DNA of 64,000 bases from CAITJF01 sp032654645. Lineage in GTDB: Bacteria; Pseudomonadota; Gammaproteobacteria; Burkholderiales; Gallionellaceae. Below the pieces are notes generated by a model that saw nothing but the letters and a program-made list of their open reading frames with translations, did no database searches and was not told the origin of the DNA. Shown piece by piece: positions 54,401 through 64,000 of this stretch; position 1 is the stretch's first letter, and each line of letters starts with the position of its first letter. The position numbers and the translations under genes were made by a program. The stretch covers positions 675,156 to 739,155 of the forward strand of contig JAULAW010000015.1 in assembly GCA_032654645.1 (NCBI GenBank), given 5' to 3'.

Positions 54401-55371
54401 ATCTGGGTAAAGGCGACACTACAGGCACGGCCAGCGGCAATGTCGGTCGCTTCTACCCCGCGCAGTTTTGGCTAATGGCGAACCCCATCGTCAATCGTGC
54501 TGATTTGTGCCCTGCTGCTGCGGGTTGTCCCGCCGCATTTACTTACATGGGCGAACAGATGAATGCGCTGTTTACGCTGACCGCGCGAACGGTGGGTGGT
54601 ACAACTACTCAGAATTACGCAGGGGCATTCGCCAAGCTTGATCCAACCGTATTTGCTAATTTGAATATGGGCGCAGTGGACCGCACCACTACTCCGGCAG
54701 CAACTTTGCCGCAGCCCCCCTATTTACTGACTACGCGCATCAGTGTGACAGGGATGCCTGCTGCCTCGTGCAGCACAGCCCCTTGCTTCTTGGCTGGCGT
54801 GGCAACCGTTACTGCGCCATTCATGATAACCCGCAATGTTGTTGCGCCGGATGGCGCATATACGGCAGTGGATGTGGGTATCAATCCTATAGATACCGAT
54901 AATGTGACCGTGCCATTCGATGTGGACATTACCAGCCAAGCTGCGCCGTTAACCTATGATCGCGGCAGAGTGGGTACATCTGATCTACGCTACGGGCGCA
55001 TGAAATTGTCCAACGCACACGGCTCCGAATTGTTGCAGTTGCCGGTTGCCATGACCGCGCAATACTGGAATGGCTCAAGCTATGTGGCCAGCAATACGGA
55101 CAGTATCACCACGTTGGCTAGCACTAACATCCTATTTACTAACTGGCAGAAGCTCACGGCAGGCTCTACTGCTGTATTGACACCACCCGCTTCGGTGGTA
55201 TTTACCAATGGTGCAGGCAGCTTCAAGCTGAGTGCGCCGGGTGCTGGCAAGAATGGCAGCGTGGATTTGACCACCAATGCGCCTAGTTATCTGCCGAGCA
55301 CCACCGGTCGCGCCACCTTCGGCGTGTACAAGGGCAGCAACGAGTTCATCTACCTGCGTGAAAACTACTGA
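51484..55371 (+). CDS. mshQ: Large exported pilus-associated protein, MshQ-like (DUF6701)
   Basis: 1295 aa. Signal peptide ~1-30 (ending DIAGA). Two near-identical ~165-residue domains follow (~33-197 and ~203-367, encoded by a 510-bp tandem repeat). Then comes a Gly/Asn/Thr-rich beta-helix-like region (~385-600), and a long C-terminal DUF6701 part with FYPAQFWLMANPIVNRADLC (~985-1004) and YDRGRVGTSDLRYGRMKLSN (~1158-1177). MshQ sits at the end of msh operons and is thought to act at the pilus tip or surface. Overlaps the upstream ORF by ATGA. Confidence 0.85.
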   Translation: MNIILTCKNRGMFTAFLLVTGLLLSDIAGAITVTASPTNCTSVAGIGTVNWIQPARAVASDNSYATASVDGTTTRYLRCTGYNFTIPAGATINGITVNVERRSSSTANGGSRDAAMRMVKAGVTGATDRATATTYTTADVTETHGGAADLWGTTWSPAEVNAANFGAAFAATKPNAAGAAHTIRVDHIQITVDYSLPSGTYSLTASPTNCTSVTGIGAVNWAQPARAVVSDNSYATASVDGTTTRYLRCTGYNFTIPAGATINGITVNVERRSSSTANGGSRDAAMRMVKAGVTGATDRATATTYTTADVTETHGGAADLWGTTWSPAEVNAANFGAAFAATKPNAAGAAHTIRVDHMTVTVTFTISAIVPACIPTTVAGIPSPFIAGVGKLQLGNNGTVNGTPIVISGTTSLPITGTTSALSAGALPALTPATFPAVGTGTLNTTGTVAAGSYGTINASGNPTIFSGGTYYINTLNATGPIQLAAGTYFINSLSLSANLTVTGAVQLFIGNQVDLKNNNISLNAGGNAGNLQVNLYGGAKFDAGKNYISFTGLIYGPGAGAEVQFDNNATISGAIITAGKIQFGNNTTVNFNATVQAQISSIACPVSGPNHYELSLPTSSITCLPAIVTITACANSSNPCTSVATSVTGTANLATTGGAIGAAALTAGMGTTTLSYPLAVDGTAVTVSLTSATTPAINPATCSAGSCSTTFNTAGFIFSATANGVAATIPTQVAGASSATYYLRAVKTNTTTMACQAALTGAQSVNFAYECNNPTTCYAANLMSVNGGTATTIARNNNGSVASYTGVNMTFDANGNAPFTFIYSDVGMVTLHANKSAGGALLSTLTGSTNAFVTKPGGFVLSGIQQTAAPNWVNPASVNAAGAKFVKAGEAFSVAVTAVTSTGSTAYNYGKENVPEGVKLTNALVTGLGLTNNPAIGGAFGSFTNGVATGTVFTWNEVGIITLTPSVADADYLGKGDTTGTASGNVGRFYPAQFWLMANPIVNRADLCPAAAGCPAAFTYMGEQMNALFTLTARTVGGTTTQNYAGAFAKLDPTVFANLNMGAVDRTTTPAATLPQPPYLLTTRISVTGMPAASCSTAPCFLAGVATVTAPFMITRNVVAPDGAYTAVDVGINPIDTDNVTVPFDVDITSQAAPLTYDRGRVGTSDLRYGRMKLSNAHGSELLQLPVAMTAQYWNGSSYVASNTDSITTLASTNILFTNWQKLTAGSTAVLTPPASVVFTNGAGSFKLSAPGAGKNGSVDLTTNAPSYLPSTTGRATFGVYKGSNEFIYLRENY
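51581..52570. repeat. 510-bp tandem repeat within mshQ
   Basis: Units starting at 51581 and 52091 (TGACAGCCAGCCCGACGAAC) are offset by exactly 510 bp. Long stretches, such as 51716-52010 against 52226-52520, are identical or differ at very few bases. The unit is 170 codons, so frame is kept. Confidence 0.92.
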
Positions 55372-55470
55372 CCTGCAATGCAGGTCAGTAGTTTCGGCGT
55401 CAGCCAAAATTACTAACGCGGTGCAGCCGCGTCAGTAATTTCAGCGCAAGCGAACGCGCGTAAGCGCGTT
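55362..55470. repeat. Three consecutive palindromes after mshQ
   Basis: AAACTACTGACCTGCA / TGCAGGTCAGTAGTTT (55362-55394, 16-bp arms around one base, including the mshQ stop), then AAATTACT-ACGCGG / CCGCGT-AGTAATTT (about 55409-55442), then AACGCGC-GTAA-GCGCGTT (about 55454-55471). No T run follows any; they may end or protect the msh mRNA. Confidence 0.75.
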
Positions 55471-55485
55471 ATGCTGGAGCTAAAA

Positions 55486-55686
55486 CTATTGAGGTGGCTC
55501 GTCGTTTTCTTCTGGCGGCGGTTCCGGGCTGCTGTTGCGCTCTGCCCCGGAAGGACGGTTTTTGCTCTCGTCCGCCCAGACGAAACGACCGAAGAGCACA
55601 CACCCTTTCATGCCCGGATCGCAGGGCAAATTGTTGACGCGCGCGCATTTGCCGTCTTGCTCATGTGGGCATCCCCAAGAACTCAT
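55486..55686 (-). CDS. Small conserved Cys-rich protein
   Basis: 66 aa: MSSWGCPHEQDGKCARVNNL then PCDPGMKGCVLFGRFVW, with four Cys in a C-x7-C-x7-C-x6-C spacing suited to a metal site, and a Pro/Glu-rich tail. It recalls a short conserved protein of beta-proteobacteria, but I know no function. A purine-rich GGGGAAAG lies just before the ATG. Confidence 0.7.
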   Translation of the reverse strand: MSSWGCPHEQDGKCARVNNLPCDPGMKGCVLFGRFVWADESKNRPSGAERNSSPEPPPEENDEPPQ

Positions 55687-55689
55687 GGG

Positions 55690-56160
55690 CTTTCCCCTTT
55701 CACAGTTAAATGCATGCCAGATTCCTTTTGCGCTTGTTGCTTGCCTGAGCGACGGGATAGCAATGCATTTCAGAAAGCAGCCTTGCGTCAGTAGTAATAC
55801 ACGAACTGCTGGCCGGTGTATGGTGCGCTTCCTTCTCGGTGCACAAGCACGCCCGCACGCTGATTGCCTGCTTAGAGTGTGCTGCTATCGGTGAAGAAAA
55901 AATGGGTGGACATGGGCGGTTTTGTTGCGAACACCTGCACCAGAAGTATGCAAAAACGTCCAATCAAAGCTCCGTTCGAAAGAGCTGTGTGCCTCAAGGC
56001 CCGTTGGGTGTGCTGCTTGACTGATTCAAGGGGGCGCCCAAACCGCGTCTAGCGAGGGTGGCTGGTGCCGAATTGCTGACAGTCAAACAAGAATGCCAAA
56101 TCCACAGAAAAGCTGGCAGAAACTACCAGCGGCTTTTCCGTGGATCAGGTCAAGTTGGAT
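55690..56160. other. 470-bp region without a recognisable gene
   Basis: No supported gene. At 56100-56143 a long stem (TCCAC-GAAAAGC against GGCTTTTC-GTGGA) lies downstream of the 31-aa ORF on the minus strand and could end its transcript. Confidence 0.45.
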
Positions 56161-56178
56161 GATTGTTTTATGCTTTGC

Positions 56179-56274
56179 TTAGTTGCTGGTGAATAACTGT
56201 TTCAGCATCCACAAGGAAAACAGAACTGCAACCATAGCGGTACCAACTGCACATACTGTAGCAATAATTGACAT
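56179..56274 (-). CDS. Small single-helix membrane protein (31 aa)
   Basis: ATG 56274 with GGGAGA 6-7 nt upstream. MSIIATVCAVGTAMVAVLFS then LWMLKQLFTSN is one transmembrane helix with a short positively charged end, typical of small membrane proteins. It has its own stem-loop downstream (56100-56143). Confidence 0.5.
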   Translation of the reverse strand: MSIIATVCAVGTAMVAVLFSLWMLKQLFTSN

Positions 56275-56405
56275 TTTTTTCTCCCTAGAAAATCAGATTA
56301 AAAACAATAACAAAACTGCGCAGTGCGAATCGTAGCACATTTTGTTGCGCAAGCAAGCAACATGGATAGCGGCTTCAAGAACGAGTTGAAGTTCGTTAGC
56401 TGCCA

Positions 56406-56515
56406 CTATGTGCGACGACAAATACCTGCTTGAAGAGCAGAAGGAAGCGAATAAAAAGAAGTCGAAGGTGCGTGCACGGGGTGAGCACATCTGCGGCGCG
56501 CAGGAGGCAATGGGC
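56406..56515 (+). pseudogene. Possible IS5-type transposase remnant
   Basis: The plus strand reads ANKKKSKVRARGEHICGAQE then AMGGH, similar to the late catalytic part of IS5/IS1031-type transposases (usual RVEHVFG context). Both sides have decayed. Identification is from memory only. Confidence 0.3.
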
Positions 56516-56533
56516 GGACACTGGAATTATTTC

Positions 56534-56690
56534 TTGGCTGGCCCTTTTGTTTTACCCATCTTCTCCGTCTGCAGCAAGTTGGTGAGTTGCTGGTAGCACT
56601 CGAAAAAGTACTCCACGCGCTACGCGTCATTGGCGAAGGCGGCCTTGCGGTAGCTGGCGCACGCGGCGCGGTCGAGGCCTACTCCGGCTA
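56534..56690 (-). pseudogene. Decayed ORF downstream of folB
   Basis: The minus strand after folB reads GLDRAACASYRKAAFANDA, an in-frame TAG, then RVEYFFECYQQLTNLLQTEK and a Lys-rich end with TAA. The codon pattern is gene-like across the stop. The family is not recognised; it may be an old 3' part of a folB-linked gene. Confidence 0.3.
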
Positions 56691-57044
56691 TTTCACCTGC
56701 CCCCGTTCAATACTAATCCCCACCATCTTGCAGTTGCGTATCGCTTGCAGTTTGGCGACGCTGACCTTGACCCGCGGCGCGTTGAAGTCCTTGAGGATGA
56801 TTTGCGCGATGTGTTCGGCCAGGGTTTCCAGCAAAGAAAAATGCCCCTCGCTCAGCACGGCCTGGATGTGTTGCGCGACCTGCGCGTAATCCAGAGCGTC
56901 GTTGATGTTGTCGGTCTGGCAGGCGCGACTGCTGGGCAAGGCGATTTCCAGGTCGAGTTGCAATGTTTGCGGCACGCGTTTTTCCCATTCGTACACTCCG
57001 ATGAGGGTGGTGACTTTGAGTTCGCGCAGAAAAATGATGTCCAT
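56688..57044 (-). CDS. folB: Dihydroneopterin aldolase
   Basis: A 118-aa enzyme of folate synthesis that splits 7,8-dihydroneopterin. DIIFLRELKVTTLIGVYEWE at the start contains the family Tyr/Glu pair, SLLETLAEHIAQIIL (~71-85) the second Glu region, and the end VGISIERG fits. Octameric in known cases. It is divergent from plsY across a dRS3-like repeat pair. Confidence 0.93.
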   Translation of the reverse strand: MDIIFLRELKVTTLIGVYEWEKRVPQTLQLDLEIALPSSRACQTDNINDALDYAQVAQHIQAVLSEGHFSLLETLAEHIAQIILKDFNAPRVKVSVAKLQAIRNCKMVGISIERGQVK

Positions 57045-57099
57045 GAGATGCGATGTCAGATTGGTTATTGGCGCGCATCTGAGAGATTCAAAAAACTTG

Positions 57100-57164
57100 T
57101 CGTTCCCGCGAAGGCGGGAACTCAGCCATTTAATTAACTGGGTTCCCGCCTTCGCGGAATGACG
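57100..57164. repeat. Inverted pair of dRS3-like repeats
   Basis: TCGTTCCCGCGAAGGCGGGA and GGTTCCCGCCTTCGCGGAAT, inverse, ~20 bp apart, between folB and plsY. One base is missing in the right arm. Confidence 0.85.
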
Positions 57165-57227
57165 AATCCGTGGTTTTTAGGAGTTCTCTCAAGTAGAATC
57201 CGCAACGCCTATTTTAAGATATTACGG

Positions 57228-57857
57228 ATGATGACCCTAGTTTTTGTTGTGTGTGCCTACCTGTTGGGTTCGGTTTCCTTTGCGGTGTTGATGAGCAAGG
57301 CGTTCAATCTGCCTGACCCACGCACTTACGGCTCGCAGAATCCGGGTGCGACCAACGTGTTGCGTAGCGGCAAGAAAGCGGCGGCGGCGCTGACCTTGCT
57401 GGGCGATGCTGCGAAGGGCTGGTTGGCGGTGTTTGTGGCGATGCAGTTCGCCTCGCGCGATGAGCAAGGGGCGATGCTGATTGCGGCGGTGGTGCTGGCG
57501 GTATTCCTTGGACATTTGTTTCCGATCTTCCTGCGCTTCAAGGGTGGCAAGGGCGTGGCGACGGCGCTGGGGGTGCTGATGGCGCTGAATGTCTGGTTGG
57601 GATTGAGCGCATTGGTGACATGGCTGCTGGTGGCAGTGTTGTTCCGCTTGTCGTCATTGGCTGCTTTGACCGCTGCTGTCGGTGCGCCTATCTACGCAAT
57701 GATGATGGATTTGCCGTATGAGTGGGTGCTGGCATCCGGCATCATGTCGTTGCTACTGATCTGGCGGCACAAGAGCAATATCAAAAATCTGCTGGCGGGG
57801 AAAGAAAGCAAGATCAGCAACAAAAAATCTGAGAGTCAGTCTACTGATAACGCTTAG
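57228..57857 (+). CDS. plsY: Glycerol-3-phosphate acyltransferase
   Basis: A 209-aa inner-membrane enzyme that acylates glycerol-3-phosphate from acyl-phosphate, the first step of phospholipid synthesis. AYLLGSVSFAVLMSKAF (motif 1), GSQNPGATNVLRSGKKAAA (~40-58, motif 2) and LFPIFLRFKGGKGVATALG (~100-118, motif 3) are all present, with five or six hydrophobic segments. The ATG at 57228 is chosen (a second ATG follows directly); the longer upstream frame reads through the repeat. Confidence 0.95.
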   Translation: MMTLVFVVCAYLLGSVSFAVLMSKAFNLPDPRTYGSQNPGATNVLRSGKKAAAALTLLGDAAKGWLAVFVAMQFASRDEQGAMLIAAVVLAVFLGHLFPIFLRFKGGKGVATALGVLMALNVWLGLSALVTWLLVAVLFRLSSLAALTAAVGAPIYAMMMDLPYEWVLASGIMSLLLIWRHKSNIKNLLAGKESKISNKKSESQSTDNA

Positions 57858-57865
57858 CCATAGTT

Positions 57866-57950
57866 CGTCATTCCCGCGCAGGCGGGAATCCAGTAGGTTT
57901 AAATCAAAAGCGTTTTTGAATAGCTGGATTCCCGCCTGCGCGGGAATGAC
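57866..57950. repeat. Inverted pair of dRS3-like repeats
   Basis: CGTCATTCCCGCGCAGGCGG and its inverse around ~40 bp between plsY and tsaD, which converge here. Confidence 0.9.
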
Positions 57951-57955
57951 AGTCT

Positions 57956-58993
57956 TTATGTTGCTGTGTTGATCTGCTGCAAATCCCAGCGTGGCTTGAC
58001 GTTGAAACGATAGTCGCGCCTTGCCTCTTGTTGTTGCAGGCGCAGTGCGGCGGCGAAGGCAATCATCGCGCCGTTGTCGGTGCAAAATTCCAGGTCAGGA
58101 TAAAACACGCGGAAGCCGCGCTTGTTTGCCTCTTGGTCAAGTTGTGTGCGTAGCCGCTTATTTGCACCCACACCGCCTGCAACCACCAGTTGCTTGAGGC
58201 CAGTCTGCTTGAGCGCTGAGAGAGCTTTGCTTGTCAGTACATCTACAATAGCTTCCTGTGCGGCATGGGCGATGTCGGCCCGTGTTTGTGCATCCATACT
58301 TTGTTCGGCCAGTTCGTGTTGGCGGGTGAGGGTGAGCACGGCAGTTTTCAACCCGCTGAAACTGAAATCCAAATCGCCACTGTGCTGCATCGGGCGCGGC
58401 AACATGAAACGCCCTGGCTCACCGCGAGTGGCCAGTTTGGCCAGCTCCGGCCCGCCTGGGTAGCCCAGGCCGAGCAGCTTTGCACTTTTATCGAAGGCTT
58501 CGCCCGCAGCGTCGTCCAGCGTTTCTCCCAGCAAAATATATTTCCCCACGCCATCTACGCGCATGAGTTGGGTGTGTCCGCCGGAGACTAATAACGCGAC
58601 GAAGGGAAATCCCGGTGCGGGGTCGGACAGCAGGGGAGATAACAGGTGACCTTCCAGATGATGGATGCCGATGGCGGGCACATCTAGTGCATAAGCCAGC
58701 GCACAGGCGATGCTGGCGCCCACTAACAGGGCTCCAGACAGCCCCGGCCCTTGTGTGTAGGCGATGGCATCCACATCTTGCAATTGGCATCCGGCTTTGT
58801 GCACTGTCGTGCGGATCAGTGGCAGCACATGGCGGATGTGGTCGCGTGATGCCAGTTCTGGCACTACCCCCCCATATTCGCTATGCATTGCCACCTGAGT
58901 GTGCAGCATGTGTGCCAGCAGCCCGCGCTCGCTGTGGTACAGGGCGACACCGGTTTCATCGCAAGAACTTTCAATTCCCAGAATTAGTTTCAC
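57956..58993 (-). CDS. tsaD: tRNA N6-adenosine threonylcarbamoyltransferase
   Basis: A 345-aa ASKHA-fold protein that, with TsaB and TsaE, transfers threonylcarbamoyl to A37 of ANN-decoding tRNAs. ILGIESSCDETGVALY (~4-19), the metal-site HLEGH pair (in GIHHLEGHLLSP, ~109-120), VSGGHTQL (~136-143) and the late CTDNGAMIA (~300-308) are all present. Length is normal. It has its own promoter region next to the rRNA operon. Confidence 0.97.
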   Translation of the reverse strand: MKLILGIESSCDETGVALYHSERGLLAHMLHTQVAMHSEYGGVVPELASRDHIRHVLPLIRTTVHKAGCQLQDVDAIAYTQGPGLSGALLVGASIACALAYALDVPAIGIHHLEGHLLSPLLSDPAPGFPFVALLVSGGHTQLMRVDGVGKYILLGETLDDAAGEAFDKSAKLLGLGYPGGPELAKLATRGEPGRFMLPRPMQHSGDLDFSFSGLKTAVLTLTRQHELAEQSMDAQTRADIAHAAQEAIVDVLTSKALSALKQTGLKQLVVAGGVGANKRLRTQLDQEANKRGFRVFYPDLEFCTDNGAMIAFAAALRLQQQEARRDYRFNVKPRWDLQQINTAT

Positions 58994-59352
58994 GTTTTAA
59001 GCCGTCTAAAATACTCATATATTGTAATCGGTTTACAAGGCTGGACGGTGCATGCGCTAGGTTCGCGCCTGAGCGCAAAAATAATTTTCATAAAGTGCTT
59101 GACCATCGTTTTTTGCTCTGTATAATGCGCCCCTCTCGCTGCTATGGCAGCCCGTTCTTTAAAAGTTTACAGACAACCGACGAGTGTGGGTATGTGCGTT
59201 GAGGAGTTGAAGTTACGCGGTTCAGGCCGTGTTGCTTTAATGACTCAAGACATAAAGAAGTAACTCACATGAAGTCGAAAAACAGAAATGTAATTCGCTT
59301 TGAGTGAGATCAATTTACCTGTCAAAGGGTGAATTAAAAATTGCTAGAAGAT
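58994..59352 (+). other. rRNA operon leader region
   Basis: It contains the rRNA promoter (59099-59126) with an A/T-rich UP-like stretch before it (about 59076-59096, AAAAATAATTTTCATAAAG). A boxA-like GTTCTTTAAAAGTTT lies at ~59153-59167, and the 5' leader runs up to the 16S start. Confidence 0.7.
59099..59126 (+). promoter_or_regulatory. rRNA operon promoter
   Basis: TTGACC (59099-59104), a 16-nt spacer and a perfect TATAAT (59121-59126), followed by a GC-rich discriminator GCGCCCC as in growth-rate-controlled rRNA promoters. Confidence 0.85.
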
Positions 59353-60894
<1,542 letters not shown>

Positions 60895-60941
60895 GAGTAG
60901 CCTCGGCGCACGTATCCACACTCATCGGTTGTCTATAAAAG

Positions 60942-61020
60942 CAGTTGTTAGTCGTTAGTCGTTAGCTTTTAGTTAAAGGCATGTGGCTGGGTTTTACTAG
61001 CGACTAGAGACTAGAGACTG
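60942..61020. repeat. TAGTCGTTAG-type hairpin in the first spacer
   Basis: GTTAGTCGTTAGTCGTTAGC (60948-) and ACTAGCGACTAGAGACTAGA (60995-) are imperfect inverse arrays that can fold into one long stem between 16S and tRNA-Ile. The same type of array recurs at 61192-61299 and 62073-62163. Confidence 0.7.
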
Positions 61021-61026
61021 CCCTTG

Positions 61027-61103
61027 GGGTCTGTAGCTCAGCTGGTTAGAGCATTGTGTTGATAACGCAAGGGTCGTTGGTTCGAGTCCAACCAGACCCA
61101 CCA
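61027..61103 (+). tRNA. tRNA-Ile (GAT)
   Basis: 77 nt with encoded CCA; acceptor GGGTCTG/CAGACCC, anticodon GAT at 61061-61063, TTCGAGT T loop. Confidence 0.97.
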
Positions 61104-61109
61104 TAGTTT

Positions 61110-61185
61110 GGGGGATTAGCTCAGCTGGGAGAGCACCTGCTTTGCAAGCAGGGGGTCGTCGGTTCGATCCCGTCATCCTCCACCA
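61110..61185 (+). tRNA. tRNA-Ala (TGC)
   Basis: 76 nt with encoded CCA; acceptor GGGGGAT/ATCCTCC (one G-U), anticodon TGC at 61143-61145, TTCGATC T loop. The Ile-Ala spacer pair is usual for this phylum. Confidence 0.97.
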
Positions 61186-61191
61186 AAAAAG

Positions 61192-61299
61192 GTAGCTAGT
61201 ATTTAGCCGCTAGTTTTTAGTTGGAGAAGCTGCAGCTGCGCTGTGGTTTTAACTAATAACTAACGACTAAAGTCTAACGACTGAAGTTGTAGTTGAAGT
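61192..61299. repeat. TAGTCGTTAG-type hairpin in the second spacer
   Basis: TAGCCGCTAGTTTTTAGTT and AACTAATAACTAACGACT form inverse arms around AGCTGCAGCTGCGCT. A boxA-like AGTTCTTTAAAAATC follows at ~61297-61311, before the 23S gene. Confidence 0.7.
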
Positions 61300-61505
61300 T
61301 CTTTAAAAATCTGGAAGAAGTAAGAAAGTGATTCACGCGCGAGCGTTGATGGGGCAACCTGTTGGCGTGAGCGTATGAAAAACATGGGTTTTGATTGTAT
61401 CAAACCAAATCCATTCAAGTCGGATGGAGGAGGTCACAGACGCGAGACACAAAAACTTGTAACAATTCCTTGGTCTGTTAAAAGGCCGAGGACTTAATGT
61501 TATAG

Positions 61506-64000
<2,495 letters not shown>

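Overview
The window reads as a chromosomal segment of a betaproteobacterium, most likely of the Gallionellaceae/Nitrosomonadales type. The grounds are the 16S rRNA, the monomeric NADP-isocitrate dehydrogenase with an LeuC-like aconitase, an MSHA-type pilus locus, and abundant ATTCCC-N8-GGGAAT repeats like neisserial dRS3. The genus is an inference from memory of these families; no search was run.

Layout. 1-2.1 kb: a minus-strand trio (outer-membrane barrel, small exported peptide, membrane protein cut by the window edge) behind a promoter whose spacer contains a 12-base C tract; lgt is divergent. 3.1-4.9 kb: a minus-strand series of attC-like sites separating a toxin-antitoxin relic, an alpha/beta hydrolase, a gene tail and an 80-aa ORF, i.e. 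integron cassettes with no integrase in view. 4.9-15.7 kb: apaH, wecE, DUF971-ubiE, then a surface-polysaccharide block (GT4, O-antigen ligase, fucosyltransferase-like, GT9, GtrA, GtrB-like GT2, WecD-like acetyltransferase, frameshifted ArnE-like flippase subunit). 16.7-26.6 kb: central carbon and redox genes acn, icd, mdh, pntAB and the 3' end only of ppc.

26.7-38.8 kb is an accessory island: IS1380, a second attC-like cassette series on the plus strand (small membrane protein, DUF2335 pair, antitoxin pieces), two copies of an IS91-type element carrying a broken tyrosine recombinase, an IS1182 deletion derivative, a rearranged IS4 pair and an integrase-core IS. It lies between the ppc remnant and gltBD-hemE (38.9-46.2 kb).

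47.5-55.4 kb: an MSHA-like pilin operon (major-type pilin, terminator, then mshC/D/O/P/Q-like genes overlapping by ATGA junctions) interrupted by a decayed nucleotidyltransferase. 55.5-59.0 kb: small Cys-rich and small membrane proteins, folB, plsY, tsaD. 59.1-64 kb: an rRNA operon (16S, tRNA-Ile, tRNA-Ala, partial 23S) whose 23S helix-25 region carries an extra ~150-nt stem resembling the repeats in the spacers.

The most notable signals are the poly-C promoter on an uncharacterised surface module, the two attC/cassette clusters with IS91-type elements next to attC sites, and the 23S insertion that shares sequence with the spacers.
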